Part shown: positions 34,738 to 44,939 of the stretch, one piece after another
Layout: each line of letters starts with the position of its first letter
Numbering within the stretch: position 1 is the first letter of the stretch
From: Paenibacillus solani
Lineage (GTDB): Bacteria > Bacillota > Bacilli > Paenibacillales > Paenibacillaceae
Direction: 5' to 3'
Length of the DNA stretch: 64,000 nt
Assembly (NCBI RefSeq): GCF_001277345.1
Contig: NZ_LIUT01000008.1
Location: forward strand, 687,659-751,658
Position numbers and translations under genes: made by a program
The notes under the pieces: model-generated
The model's database searches: none
The model's input: only the letters and a program-made list of their open reading frames with translations
What the model was told of the DNA's origin: nothing

Positions 34738-36729
34738 ATGAGCGATTTAGTAGTTAGCACCAAATCCTTTGAGATCGAGTCCGAATTCCAGCCGCAGGGC
34801 GATCAGCCCACGGCTATTGATGCATTGGTCGAAGGCTTGCGCCAAGGGAAAAAACAACAGACGCTATTGGGTGCCACAGGAACGGGTAAGACGTTTACAA
34901 TCGCGCAGACAATCGCCAAGGTAAACCGTCCGACACTCGTCATTGCACATAACAAGACGCTGGCAGCACAGCTGGCCAGTGAATTTAAGGAGTTCTTCCC
35001 GAACAACTCGGTGGATTACTTCGTGAGTTACTACGATTATTATCAGCCGGAAGCCTATATCCCTTCCTCTGATACCTATATAGAGAAGGATTCCAGCATT
35101 AATGAAGAGATTGATAAGCTCCGCCACTCTGCTACGAGCTCGCTGTTCGAACGGCGCGATGTCATTATTGTGGCGAGCGTATCATGCATATATGGTTTGG
35201 GTTCACCGCATGAATATGGAGAATTGCTGCTCTCCCTTCGGGTGGGCATGGAGAAGCCGCGCAACCAGATTTTGTCGCGGCTCGTTGATATTCAATATCA
35301 GCGGAACGATATCAACTTCGTTCGCGGCACATTCCGCGTGCGCGGCGATGTTATTGAGATTTTCCCGGCTTCGAAGGGGGAGCATGCTGTTCGTGTTGAG
35401 CTGTTCGGCGATGAGATCGAACGGATCACGGAGATCGATGTCTTAACCGGCGAGCTGGTTGGGGAACGTGATCATGTCGCGATCTTCCCGGCGTCTCACT
35501 TCGTCACCCGTGAGGAAACAATGCGGGTAGCACTCGTGAATATTGAGCGTGAATTGGAAGAGCGTCTTGAGGTTCTGCGCTCGGAAGGCAAGCTGCTGGA
35601 AGCACAGCGGTTGGAGCAGCGTACCCGTTATGATATTGAGATGATGAAGGAGGTCGGATTCTGTTCCGGCATTGAGAACTATTCTGGTCCTCTAACCTTC
35701 AGGGAGCCTGGAGCAACGCCGTATACGCTTCTCGACTACTTCCCCGATGATATGTTGTTTGTCATCGATGAATCGCACGTCACGCTGCCGCAGATCCGCG
35801 CTATGTATAACGGTGACCGGGCACGCAAAACCGTACTGGTTGATCATGGCTTCAGGCTGCCGTCCGCGCTGGACAACCGGCCGCTGAAATTCGAGGAATT
35901 TGAGGAGAAGGTCAACCAGATCATCTATGTATCCGCGACGCCGGGTCCGTATGAGATGGAGCACTGCGATACGATGGTCGAACAGATTATCCGGCCAACC
36001 GGCCTGCTTGATCCGATCATTGATGTGCGGCCTTCCGAGGGGCAGATCGACGATTTGATCGGCGAGATCCATGAACGGGTGGATCGTGATGAGCGTGTGC
36101 TTGTGACGACCCTCACGAAGAAGATGGCAGAGGACCTGACCGATTATCTGAAGGAGATCGGCATTAAGGTTCGTTATATGCACTCGGATATCAAAACATT
36201 GGAGCGGATGCAGATCCTGCGTGATCTGCGGCTAGGTACATTCCACGTGCTGGTGGGTATTAACCTTCTACGGGAAGGTCTTGATCTGCCGGAGGTTTCC
36301 TTGGTTGCGATTCTGGATGCGGATAAGGAAGGCTTCCTCCGGTCCGACCGCTCCCTCATCCAGACGATTGGGCGGGCGGCCCGGAACTCGGAGGGCAAGG
36401 TCATTATGTACGGTGACAAGATCACCGATTCTATGGATCGAGCGATTAAAGAGACCGAGCGCCGCCGCAGCATCCAGATTTCATACAATGAGGAGCACGG
36501 CGTTACGCCGCAAACGATTCGCAAGAAGATCCGCGATGTTATCGAAGCCACGAAGGTAGCGGAGGGCAAGGCGGATTATCTCGTGGGCGAGGGACAGAAG
36601 ATGTCGAAGAAAGAGCGTCAGAATCTGATTCAGCGTCTGCAGTCCGAGATGAAGGAAGCGGCGAAGAACTTGCAATTTGAGCGTGCGGCCGAGCTTCGTG
36701 ATGCGCTGCTGGAGCTGCAAGCAGAATAG
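34738..36729 (+). CDS. uvrB: Excinuclease ABC subunit UvrB
   Basis: 663 residues, full length. Walker A GATGTGKT (about 45-52), the beta-hairpin region YYDYYQPEAYIP (about 98-109), helicase motifs (DESH, about 343; TLTKKMAEDLTDYL; QTIGRAARNSEGK), and the C-terminal UVR motif (about 625-660) that binds UvrC. UvrB verifies damage delivered by UvrA and directs UvrC incision in nucleotide excision repair. uvrA follows 101 bases later as one operon. Confidence 0.98.
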   Translation: MSDLVVSTKSFEIESEFQPQGDQPTAIDALVEGLRQGKKQQTLLGATGTGKTFTIAQTIAKVNRPTLVIAHNKTLAAQLASEFKEFFPNNSVDYFVSYYDYYQPEAYIPSSDTYIEKDSSINEEIDKLRHSATSSLFERRDVIIVASVSCIYGLGSPHEYGELLLSLRVGMEKPRNQILSRLVDIQYQRNDINFVRGTFRVRGDVIEIFPASKGEHAVRVELFGDEIERITEIDVLTGELVGERDHVAIFPASHFVTREETMRVALVNIERELEERLEVLRSEGKLLEAQRLEQRTRYDIEMMKEVGFCSGIENYSGPLTFREPGATPYTLLDYFPDDMLFVIDESHVTLPQIRAMYNGDRARKTVLVDHGFRLPSALDNRPLKFEEFEEKVNQIIYVSATPGPYEMEHCDTMVEQIIRPTGLLDPIIDVRPSEGQIDDLIGEIHERVDRDERVLVTTLTKKMAEDLTDYLKEIGIKVRYMHSDIKTLERMQILRDLRLGTFHVLVGINLLREGLDLPEVSLVAILDADKEGFLRSDRSLIQTIGRAARNSEGKVIMYGDKITDSMDRAIKETERRRSIQISYNEEHGVTPQTIRKKIRDVIEATKVAEGKADYLVGEGQKMSKKERQNLIQRLQSEMKEAAKNLQFERAAELRDALLELQAE

Positions 36730-36830
36730 AGGAAGAGATGAGTAACAGGGGGGGCGACCTGCACGGTCGTTCTCTTTGTTGAAATAGATGTTACACCATG
36801 CATGCCATATGAAGTAGGAGATGATATCGT

Positions 36831-39698
36831 TTGGCAAGTGAAAATATTATTATTAAAGGCGCACGCGCACATAATTTGAAGAATATCGACGTCACGATAC
36901 CGCGTGATAAGTTTGTCGTTCTGACAGGGCTGAGCGGCTCGGGCAAATCCTCTCTCGCATTTGATACGATTTATGCCGAGGGGCAGCGCCGTTACGTGGA
37001 ATCATTATCCGCGTACGCGCGCCAGTTTCTCGGACAGATGGAGAAGCCGGATGTCGATTCGATTGACGGCCTGTCGCCGGCCATATCGATTGACCAGAAA
37101 ACGACAAGCCGCAACCCGCGGTCGACGGTGGGTACCGTAACGGAAATTTATGATTATTTGCGTCTTCTGTTTGCCCGCATCGGTCATCCGCATTGTCCGG
37201 AGCATGGCGTGGAGATTACTTCCCAGACGGTCGAACAAATGGTAGATCGCATCATGAAGTACCCCGAAAAGACGAGACTGCAAATTCTCGCGCCGGTCAT
37301 TTCCGGACGCAAGGGCGAGCATAAGAACCTGTTCGCCGATATTGCGAAGCAGGGCTTCGTTCGGGTGCGCGTTGATGGAGAACTGCGCGACCTGTCGGAA
37401 AGCATTGAGCTGGAGAAGAATAAAAAGCATACTATCGAGGTGGTCGTGGACCGGATCGTCGTTAAGGAAGACATCGAGGCCCGTTTGGCCGATTCGATCG
37501 AGACGGCTTTGAATCTGTCAGGCGGTCAGCTTCTGGTCGATGTTATGGGGCAAGAGGAGCTGCGGTTCAGCTCTAATTTTGCGTGTCCGATCTGCGGTTT
37601 CAGCATGGAAGAACTGACGCCAAGGATGTTCTCCTTCAATACCCCTTACGGCGCTTGTCCGGAATGTGATGGCTTGGGCGTCGAGATGATCGTGGATCCC
37701 GAGCTGCTTGTTCCGGATACGAGCAAGAGCATCAACGAAGGCGCCTTTGCCGCTTGGAGCGGAGGGACATCGACTTATTATCCGCAGTTCTTGAGTTCGG
37801 TCTGCGTGCATTTCGGCATTCCGCAGGATAAGCCTGTCAGCACGCTCAGTCAGGAACAGATGAACAAGCTGTTATATGGTACGGGCAAGGAAAAGGTCCA
37901 CTTCCGCTATGAGAATGATTTCGGCCAGCGTAAAGAAGCGCATGTAACCTTCGAGGGCATCATTCCAAATCTGGAACGCCGTTATCGTGATACTCATTCC
38001 GAGGGCATTCGCGAATACATCGAAGGGTATATGAGCAGCAAGCCATGCGATGTATGTAAAGGGCATCGACTCCGTAAGGAAAGCCTAGCGGTTACCATTA
38101 ATGAGCGCAATATGGCTTATGTCAGCAGCTTGTCGATTGGGGAATCTCTGAATTTCTTCGATCACTTGGAGCTTAGTGCGAAAGAACAGCAGATTGCGAA
38201 TCTCATTCTGAAGGAAATTCACAGCCGTTTGGGCTTCCTCGTCAATGTCGGACTGGATTACCTGACTCTAAGCCGTTCGGCCGGTACGTTGTCAGGCGGT
38301 GAAGCGCAGCGGATTCGGTTAGCTACGCAAATCGGCTCCAGCCTGATGGGTGTGCTGTATATTCTGGACGAGCCTAGCATCGGGCTGCATCAGCGAGATA
38401 ATGACCGCTTGATCTCTACACTTGAGCATATGCGTAATCTGGGCAATACGCTGATTGTCGTTGAGCATGACGAAGATACGATGATGGCTGCGGATTATAT
38501 CATTGATATCGGTCCCGGTGCAGGCATCCACGGTGGCCAGGTCATTGCCGAGGGGACACCAAAGGAGATTATGGAGGATGCCAACTCGTTGACAGGTCAG
38601 TATCTGAGCGGCCGCAAGTTCATTCCGGTTACCAGTAAGCGGCGCAAGACGGATGGACGCTGGCTGGAGATCAAGGGCGCGAAGGAGAATAATCTCAAGA
38701 ATATTAACGTGAAAATTCCGATCGGCGTATTTACAGCGGTGACGGGAGTATCGGGATCCGGTAAATCGACGCTGGTTAACGAGATCCTCTATAAGACACT
38801 TGCCCGTGATTTGAATAAAGCAAAGGTGAGACCGGGGCAATATCGTGAGATGAAAGGCTTGGAGCATATCGAGAAGGTCATTGATATCGACCAGTCTCCG
38901 ATCGGTCGTACGCCTCGTTCCAACCCGGCAACCTACACAGGCGTTTTCGATGATATCCGGGATATATACTCCCAGACGAATGAAGCGAAGATTCGGGGCT
39001 ACAAGAAAGGCCGGTTCAGCTTCAACGTGAAGGGCGGCCGATGTGAGGCTTGCCGCGGCGATGGTATTATCAAGATTGAGATGCACTTCCTGCCGGATAT
39101 CTATGTGCCTTGCGAAGTATGTAAGGGCAAACGATATAACCGCGAAACCCTGGAAGTCAAATATAAAGGCAAGAGTATTGCCGATGTCCTGGAGATGACA
39201 GTTGAGAATGCAACGGACTTCTTCCAGAACATTCCGAAGATTCACCGCAAGATGCAGACGCTGATGGACGTGGGCCTGGGTTATATCACATTAGGCCAGC
39301 CTGCCACCACGCTGTCCGGTGGTGAAGCGCAGCGTGTAAAGCTGGCTTCGGAGCTGTACCGCCGCAGTACGGGCAAAACGATGTATATTCTGGATGAACC
39401 GACCACTGGCCTGCATGTGGACGATATCGACCGTCTGTTAATCGTGCTCCATCGTCTGGTGGAATCCGGCGAATCGGTTCTCGTAATCGAGCATAATCTG
39501 GATGTCATCAAGACAGCCGATTATCTCATTGACTTGGGTCCCGAGGGCGGAAGCGGCGGTGGTACGATTATTGCTACCGGAACACCCGAGGAATTGGTAA
39601 AGGTACCGGAATCCTATACAGGCCGGTATTTGAAGCCGATTCTGGAACGTGATACGAAGCGGACCGAAGAGCTGCATAAGATGGAGGCAGCTCGTTAA
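36831..39698 (+). CDS. uvrA: Excinuclease ABC subunit UvrA
   Basis: 955 residues from TTG 36831 (GTAGGAG upstream). Two ABC-ATPase halves: Walker A GLSGSGKSS (about 33) and GVSGSGKST (about 640), signatures LSGGEAQR (about 488 and 827). Zinc-finger cysteines CPICG/CPECDG near 250-285 and CEAC...CEVC near 735-765 are intact. It recognises bulky DNA lesions and loads UvrB. No catalytic residue appears to be missing. Confidence 0.98.
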   Translation: MASENIIIKGARAHNLKNIDVTIPRDKFVVLTGLSGSGKSSLAFDTIYAEGQRRYVESLSAYARQFLGQMEKPDVDSIDGLSPAISIDQKTTSRNPRSTVGTVTEIYDYLRLLFARIGHPHCPEHGVEITSQTVEQMVDRIMKYPEKTRLQILAPVISGRKGEHKNLFADIAKQGFVRVRVDGELRDLSESIELEKNKKHTIEVVVDRIVVKEDIEARLADSIETALNLSGGQLLVDVMGQEELRFSSNFACPICGFSMEELTPRMFSFNTPYGACPECDGLGVEMIVDPELLVPDTSKSINEGAFAAWSGGTSTYYPQFLSSVCVHFGIPQDKPVSTLSQEQMNKLLYGTGKEKVHFRYENDFGQRKEAHVTFEGIIPNLERRYRDTHSEGIREYIEGYMSSKPCDVCKGHRLRKESLAVTINERNMAYVSSLSIGESLNFFDHLELSAKEQQIANLILKEIHSRLGFLVNVGLDYLTLSRSAGTLSGGEAQRIRLATQIGSSLMGVLYILDEPSIGLHQRDNDRLISTLEHMRNLGNTLIVVEHDEDTMMAADYIIDIGPGAGIHGGQVIAEGTPKEIMEDANSLTGQYLSGRKFIPVTSKRRKTDGRWLEIKGAKENNLKNINVKIPIGVFTAVTGVSGSGKSTLVNEILYKTLARDLNKAKVRPGQYREMKGLEHIEKVIDIDQSPIGRTPRSNPATYTGVFDDIRDIYSQTNEAKIRGYKKGRFSFNVKGGRCEACRGDGIIKIEMHFLPDIYVPCEVCKGKRYNRETLEVKYKGKSIADVLEMTVENATDFFQNIPKIHRKMQTLMDVGLGYITLGQPATTLSGGEAQRVKLASELYRRSTGKTMYILDEPTTGLHVDDIDRLLIVLHRLVESGESVLVIEHNLDVIKTADYLIDLGPEGGSGGGTIIATGTPEELVKVPESYTGRYLKPILERDTKRTEELHKMEAAR

Positions 39699-40005
39699 CA
39701 GCTGCCAGGATATTATGGATTGCTTGAGAGAGTGTCCATATCGTTAATCAGATGCACTGACTCGCGGTCAATCTTTACCAGCTAACACAATAGGTTTTAA
39801 ACGCTTATCTTCCGTTCGTATTTAGTTTGTGCGATAAAAGCGCAGTGACAAAGCCCCGGTGGAAACACCGGGGCTTTTTTATAATGGTCGAATTGATGTT
39901 TAATTATGGAGCCTTTATGGTTGCTCCATTTTCATATTTTTCTCCAATATCTTCGTATTCCAGGATATGGTATGATCTTGGTGAAGCTAGTAACGGAGGG
40001 ATGGC
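39699..40005. other. uvrA downstream region
   Basis: 307 bases. It holds the uvrA terminator (39851-39880) and the leader of the next gene with a possible TATGAT -10 at 39971-39976. Nothing else is recognised. Confidence 0.5.
39851..39880 (+). terminator. Intrinsic terminator after uvrA
   Basis: Perfect AAGCCCCGGTG / CACCGGGGCTT stem, GAAA loop, then T6. It is about 150 bases beyond the uvrA stop. Confidence 0.95.
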
Positions 40006-40962
40006 ATGAAGAGGATCACAAGTTCAATTCTGGTTGCTCTGGCGGCAAGTGCTCTGTACATATACTCGTCTCCTGGTGTTCAAGCGGATGCAGGTGTGCC
40101 ATCGGAGAAGGAGATTTCTATCTCCAAGGAATCCAAGGAAGAGACGAAACCACAGATTAACGGTCCTTCCCCGGTAGTTCATGGGACGGTTGTAGTTCAG
40201 GAATCTACCTTATCAACGCCTCCTACAGCAGGACCGAATCCCTCTCGTTCGGGGACAGAGTCGCAAGAGGCATTGGCGGATTCACTGACCAGTGTACCCA
40301 CAACTCCAAAAGATCTGAAGCTTTATTATTTGAAGGGGCATATTCAGTTGGGCTGGACTCCGAAACCAGGAGAAACTTATAATGTCTACTCCAGTGAGCA
40401 GCCCGGAGGGAAGTATAAGCTGCTGCCTATGGCGTCGAAAGTGAGTACGGGGGCTTATACTGTCCGGGAAATGCGTTATCATGAGCCTACGTTCTATGTA
40501 GTTGAGGCTGTCAATAGTTTGGGCAAGAGCGGCTATTCCAACGAAGTTTCGAGCAGTCCGAATAAAGTAACAGGTCTAAAGGCTATTCTAAATGAGGAAG
40601 ATGAATCCATTCGCTTAACGTGGTCAGATCCACAAGAAGGCATGGAATATCATTTATACTACGTCGGACCAGACGGGATGCTGTCAAGTCTGAATGAAGA
40701 GCCGATAAAGGACCGTTCCTATCTCATTCCGAATCACAACATGCTGTCCGGGCTTTCCGGCAGGTATGCGATCCATGTGATTACGGTGAATGAGTGGAAC
40801 GTACATAGTGAACCGTCCAATGAGGTTGCTCTGGATGTTAAGAAGTATCCCGAGGATCGAATAACGATTACGGACCCGTCCGTGGCTTGGCCTAGTGAGG
40901 ATTTAGAGGAGGAGACAGCGCCGCCTGGACAGAAACCGACTACGGAGAAGCAGGGGAACTAG
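40006..40962 (+). CDS. Secreted FN3-like protein of unknown function
   Basis: 318 residues. Signal peptide (about 1-27, cleavage near VQA-DA), a low-complexity Ser/Pro/Thr stretch (about 30-98), then two fibronectin-III-like beta domains (about 98-185, TPKDLKLYYLKGHIQLGWTP...FYVVEAVNSLG; and about 187-280, KVTGLKAILNEEDESIRLTW...YAIHVITVNEWN) and an acidic/Pro tail. GGAGGG precedes the ATG. No catalytic motif is seen. An extracellular binding role is inference. The domain style resembles the FN3 repeats of the protein at the start of the window, but it is much shorter. Confidence 0.75.
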   Translation: MKRITSSILVALAASALYIYSSPGVQADAGVPSEKEISISKESKEETKPQINGPSPVVHGTVVVQESTLSTPPTAGPNPSRSGTESQEALADSLTSVPTTPKDLKLYYLKGHIQLGWTPKPGETYNVYSSEQPGGKYKLLPMASKVSTGAYTVREMRYHEPTFYVVEAVNSLGKSGYSNEVSSSPNKVTGLKAILNEEDESIRLTWSDPQEGMEYHLYYVGPDGMLSSLNEEPIKDRSYLIPNHNMLSGLSGRYAIHVITVNEWNVHSEPSNEVALDVKKYPEDRITITDPSVAWPSEDLEEETAPPGQKPTTEKQGN

Positions 40963-41239
40963 AAGGCTAGTATAACCAGCTTTATGATCTTGCGATCTTT
41001 TGTCTGAAGAAGAAGCGAGGTTTTGCCTTGATTGACTCCTTATTATAAGCAAGCATGGTTTTGACTGTCGCCGTGATGAAAATCATGCTAATGTCTGACA
41101 ATTTGGTTAAAAATGAGAAATATTTATGACTTTTTTTCGTTTTTCGTGACGGAGGGCTTGCATCTGGACGGGCACATGGATAACATAGAAGAAGATATGT
41201 AAATTTGACCGAGAAGAAACCCACGAGGAGGTACGATTC

Positions 41240-41449
41240 ATGATCCTTGCAGCTGCATCGGATGCGACGGCGACATTTAAGACATTTGATATTTTTATGA
41301 TTTTGTTTACGATTCTGATCTTTGTAGGTGTGGTTCGTTTGTTGATGGCCCGCCAAAAAAATAAATTCGCAATCGCTTTCGGTATCGTCAGCTTGTTAGT
41401 CTTCTTGTACTCTGACTATGCGATGATTACAGGATGGATTAATAATTAG
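41240..41449 (+). CDS. Small membrane protein (DUF2759/YqgW-like)
   Basis: 69 residues with two TM helices (about 17-36 and 47-64) separated by a basic loop RLLMARQKNKF. AGGAGG stands 9 bases before the ATG, and a strong terminator follows, so the gene is real despite its size. It resembles the DUF2759 family of Bacillota, whose role is unknown. Confidence 0.8.
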   Translation: MILAAASDATATFKTFDIFMILFTILIFVGVVRLLMARQKNKFAIAFGIVSLLVFLYSDYAMITGWINN

Positions 41450-41505
41450 GTTGGCTTTGGCACCGTATTCAAGCGGTTTATAAGACGAATGGAATACATA
41501 CAAAC

Positions 41506-41547
41506 AAGACGCCCGTCTGCTATGGCAGTATGAAGGCGTCTTTTTGT
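41506..41547 (+). terminator. Intrinsic terminator after the DUF2759-like gene
   Basis: AAGACGCC / GGCGTCTT stem with an inner CTGC/GCAG stem, then a T run. Confidence 0.85.
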
Positions 41548-41682
41548 TATTAGGGAAGAGTGCACAGTCGCAGGATCATATCTAAGAAATAGGTCTTGAA
41601 GCAATGGTTGCAAATGGAAAAACATGATAAATTGAGGAGTACAAGCTGGATAGAGGATGGAACCGGGGGAGGAACTTAAGAA

Positions 41683-42768
41683 TTGAAGAAGAACCAATGG
41701 GGTAAACGAACAGCGCCCGTACTGCTGGGAGCCATCATACTGGCCGGGAGCAGCAGTGGGATGATGCATACAGATGTTGTTCATGCAGCAAGCGCGAAGA
41801 GTCAGAGTACATACGAACAAAATATGGTGCCGCAGGTAATCAACCGGATGTCTCCGTCCGTTGTGGGCATCATCGGAAAGTCAGCAGAAGGAAGCGGCGA
41901 AGTGGATGACCGATACAACCTGGCACATGGTACCGGGGTGATCTGGAAGTCGGATGGCTGGATCGTGACCAATGCGCATGTGGTAGATGGTCTTACCGGA
42001 ATCACGGTCGTGACCTCGGACGGTAAATCCTACAAAGCCAAGAAGGTCTTCAGTGATCCTAAGAGCGATATCGCTTTGGTAAAAATTAATGCCAAATCTC
42101 TGAAGCCGGCCCAATTTGCCGCAACGGCACAGCATGCGCTAGTGGGTGAGACAGTGGTTGCTATCGGCACGCCAATCTCCTTCTCATTGCGCAATTCGGC
42201 ATCTGTCGGTGTCGTAAGTGGCCTAAACCGGAGTGTAGACGGCTCATACCGCCTCATTCAGACCGATACGGCCATTAACCCGGGAAACAGCGGAGGCCCG
42301 CTCGTGAATCTGAAGGGCGAGGTCATTGGAATTAATAGCAAGAAATTTGCTGCAGTCGGCATTGAGAATATGGGCTTCTCGATTCCCGCAGAAACCGTAC
42401 ATTACGTTGTAGACCATCTCATGAAATACGGCGAGGTTAGAAGAGCAGCCCTCGGATTGGAGTTGGAAGAAAGCTGGTCTGCGATCGTGGGGCTTCCTTC
42501 TGACGATCCGTTGACTGTGACGAAGGTGCTGTCTGCACAAGCCCAAAAAGCTGGCATACAAGAAGATGATGTATTATACGCGATTAATGGCAAACGCATC
42601 TATTCCGTCGTAGATATCAATGAACGATTAAAGCCATTCAAGCCAGGCCAGCAGGTTCAGCTGCTGATGCAGCGGGATGGAGATATCGTGAATGTGAAAT
42701 TGACGCTCAGCCAGGACGGTTACGGAGCTGCTTCGTCAAGCGTTGGGGAGGCTGAGATCGATGAATAA
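41683..42768 (+). CDS. HtrA/DegP-like trypsin-fold serine protease with PDZ domain
   Basis: 361 residues from TTG 41683 (GGGGGAGG upstream). Signal/anchor segment (about 8-33), protease domain with the full triad His (about 99, NAHVVDG), Asp (about 129, SDIALVKI) and Ser (about 203, GNSGGPLV), then one PDZ domain (about 260-345). HtrA proteases degrade or refold misfolded envelope proteins. The stop overlaps the start of the next gene by 8 bases, so the two proteins are probably made together. It is shorter than B. subtilis HtrA/HtrB, which have a longer N-terminal cytoplasmic part. Confidence 0.93.
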   Translation: MKKNQWGKRTAPVLLGAIILAGSSSGMMHTDVVHAASAKSQSTYEQNMVPQVINRMSPSVVGIIGKSAEGSGEVDDRYNLAHGTGVIWKSDGWIVTNAHVVDGLTGITVVTSDGKSYKAKKVFSDPKSDIALVKINAKSLKPAQFAATAQHALVGETVVAIGTPISFSLRNSASVGVVSGLNRSVDGSYRLIQTDTAINPGNSGGPLVNLKGEVIGINSKKFAAVGIENMGFSIPAETVHYVVDHLMKYGEVRRAALGLELEESWSAIVGLPSDDPLTVTKVLSAQAQKAGIQEDDVLYAINGKRIYSVVDINERLKPFKPGQQVQLLMQRDGDIVNVKLTLSQDGYGAASSSVGEAEIDE

Positions 42769-44695
42769 GAGAAAAGGAACAAAACCAAGCCGGCGTTTGC
42801 GCCGGATGACGGCCGGAGCGATATCGGCTTTGATGTTATTTACGACATTATCGTTTCCTGTATGGGGAGATGACATGGTGCCGGAAAAACGTGTGCTTAC
42901 GGTCCAAAACGGCAGCAGTACAGCGTCGGTCAATGGTACCTCGTATACAATTGCTAAGCCGCAGCTGAAGCAGGGCGTACTTATGGCTCCGCTGGGTGTG
43001 TTCAAGAAAGCGTTTGGCAGTGAAATCAAGCTGGAGGGTGAGAATCGGGTTCGGCTGCTGCAAGGAGCTCATACGATCGTGCTCGTTATCGACAGCAAGA
43101 CAGCATGGATTGATGGCAAAAAAGTACAGCTTCCGGTTGAACCAACGATGATTTCAGGAACGCTGATGGTACCGCTGCGCCCGGTGGCTGCGGGTATTGG
43201 AGCGAAGGTAAGCTCTGCCCAGGGCAAGCTGTCGATCAGCCTCATCGTCATTGATAAGGAAGAGAAGCATGATCAGGACAAAATCGACAATACGAACGGG
43301 AAGACACGGATCGGGAACAGCTATTATGGGTGGAGCATGAATTATCCTTCCTGGATGATCGTTGGGAGAGGAACGGACGATGAGAGCGGATCTGCATTTA
43401 ATGATGCTACAGGACGCTATTACCTGGAGGTGCACGCCTCCTCCCAGAAGGCCAAGCTAATCCCGGATGATCTGCTCGAACGTCTTCTGACTGAAGTGAG
43501 TGACTCTGGAGACGTAGTGCTCCATCAGGAGACCGTCTTGCGAGGCACTGTGCCGTATGCCAGAGTGATCTCGCGTGATGTGGATGGCGTCTTATGGGAA
43601 AGCCGGCAGTATTATGCCAATGAACGTGTGTATGAGCTGTATTTTGCCGATGGAGAAGCGGTTCACTACAAGGATATGGACAAACACGCAGGGCTGCTGG
43701 GCTCCTTCCGCACGAGCTATTCGGCAGGAGACAGAACCATCAAAGACGTATCCTCGATCGTGGCCGGACTGCGCGAAGCAGGGAACGAAGAGTATGGAAT
43801 CTGGTTTGGCATACCCGCAGGCTGGGAGATCAACAACAAAGATATGTTATATGGCAAAGAAAAAGAAGGCTATCTGTCCGTCTTGGTGACATCAGCTCCC
43901 CCGGGAGCCGAGGGTACGCTTGAAGCTTGGGGACAGCGGCTTAAAGAATGGCTGGCGGAATCCTTCGTACAAGATTCATACGAATATGTTGGAATTAAGC
44001 CCGTGGTGATATCGGGCGTTAAAGGACAGATTCAGGAAGTGCGGTACAACTTCGGAGATCAATGGATAACGGAATATGAAGTGATGATCCAGAAGAACGG
44101 CTATCGTTATTATCTAGAGTATGCGGTACCGGATGGGCAGAAGAAGACGGCATCCGACTGGAAGAAGGTACTGGCATCTGTCGAGATCGATTATGATGTG
44201 GTACCCGAGAACTTCGGCCGTATTGGCGATGAAAGCTATTTAATGGATAAGACCAAGATGAGAAGCAAGAACTCGGAAGCCTACCACTATCATATTGATA
44301 TTCCAAGGTACTGGGAACCGGCGAGAGATCAATTCGAGCAATCCCAAGTGGAATATGGTTTTGCTGGAGGGGGCTTCGAGATTAAGGTAGATCGGGACAT
44401 TACCGCAGAATACATTGTCAGCAGCCTGAAACGCTACTATCAGGAGGCCGGATCGGCTTCAGGAAGCAAAATGAAACTGCTTGGTGTGGAGCAGAAGACA
44501 TTCGCCGGTGTCCCTGCCACCACTTTCAAGGTGCATCAGGTCAAGGGTGGCGTGGGCTTTACGACAGAGGAGATTGTCTTTGAGAGCGGAGATATCGTTT
44601 ATACGATTACGACAACGTTGAATGATGCGAATGCTACAGAAGCACAGAAGGCGGCACTGGAGCGCACATTGTCCTCATTTGAACTGGTAAAATAA
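42761..44695 (+). CDS. Secreted copper-amine-oxidase-stalk protein with three repeat domains
   Basis: 644 residues from ATG 42761, inside the end of the HtrA gene (ATGAATAA overlap), with GGGGAGG upstream. Basic N-terminus and signal peptide (about 1-37), a copper-amine-oxidase N-terminal domain (about 45-160, with the paired GVLMAPLGVFKKAF / GTLMVPLRPVAAGI blocks), then three diverged repeats of about 150 residues, each starting with an h-x-hP-x-x-W motif (MNYPSWMI about 190, FGIPAGWEI about 350, IDIPRYWEP about 517). The stalk domain in this context is a protein-binding wall module with no oxidase activity. It may be substrate, anchor or regulator of the coupled protease (inference). Confidence 0.85.
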   Translation: MNKRKGTKPSRRLRRMTAGAISALMLFTTLSFPVWGDDMVPEKRVLTVQNGSSTASVNGTSYTIAKPQLKQGVLMAPLGVFKKAFGSEIKLEGENRVRLLQGAHTIVLVIDSKTAWIDGKKVQLPVEPTMISGTLMVPLRPVAAGIGAKVSSAQGKLSISLIVIDKEEKHDQDKIDNTNGKTRIGNSYYGWSMNYPSWMIVGRGTDDESGSAFNDATGRYYLEVHASSQKAKLIPDDLLERLLTEVSDSGDVVLHQETVLRGTVPYARVISRDVDGVLWESRQYYANERVYELYFADGEAVHYKDMDKHAGLLGSFRTSYSAGDRTIKDVSSIVAGLREAGNEEYGIWFGIPAGWEINNKDMLYGKEKEGYLSVLVTSAPPGAEGTLEAWGQRLKEWLAESFVQDSYEYVGIKPVVISGVKGQIQEVRYNFGDQWITEYEVMIQKNGYRYYLEYAVPDGQKKTASDWKKVLASVEIDYDVVPENFGRIGDESYLMDKTKMRSKNSEAYHYHIDIPRYWEPARDQFEQSQVEYGFAGGGFEIKVDRDITAEYIVSSLKRYYQEAGSASGSKMKLLGVEQKTFAGVPATTFKVHQVKGGVGFTTEEIVFESGDIVYTITTTLNDANATEAQKAALERTLSSFELVK

Positions 44696-44757
44696 GATCG
44701 TCAGGATTGTTTAGGGAAGCATTTCAGATCATACATTTTATGAATTTTCGTAATGTA

Positions 44758-44810
44758 TATAGCTGTCCAGCTGCACTCTTAGGGGTGTGGAAGGGCAGCT
44801 ATTTCGATTT
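44758..44810 (+). terminator. Weak terminator-like hairpin
   Basis: AGCTGTCC / GGGCAGCT arms with a 25-base loop that itself folds (CACTCTT...), followed by ATTTCGATTT, a poor T tract. Confidence 0.4.
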
Positions 44811-44833
44811 ATATCGCGAATGGACATAATCAA

Positions 44834-44859
44834 GTTTACTAGAACATATGTGCGTAAAC
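44834..44859 (+). promoter_or_regulatory. Dyad with LexA-like core upstream of the TetM-like GTPase gene
   Basis: AGAACATATGTGCG (44841-44854) matches 12 of 14 bases of the palindromic Bacillus LexA site CGAACATATGTTCG and is itself flanked by GTTTAC/GTAAAC. A possible -10 TAAAAT follows at 44874-44879. Whether LexA binds is not known. Confidence 0.3.
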
Positions 44860-44939
44860 ATGGCCTGATGTGATAAAATTATGGATAAGCGTAAGGAATA
44901 TCATATCCGAAATCGGTTGATAGATGAGGGAAGAAGCGG

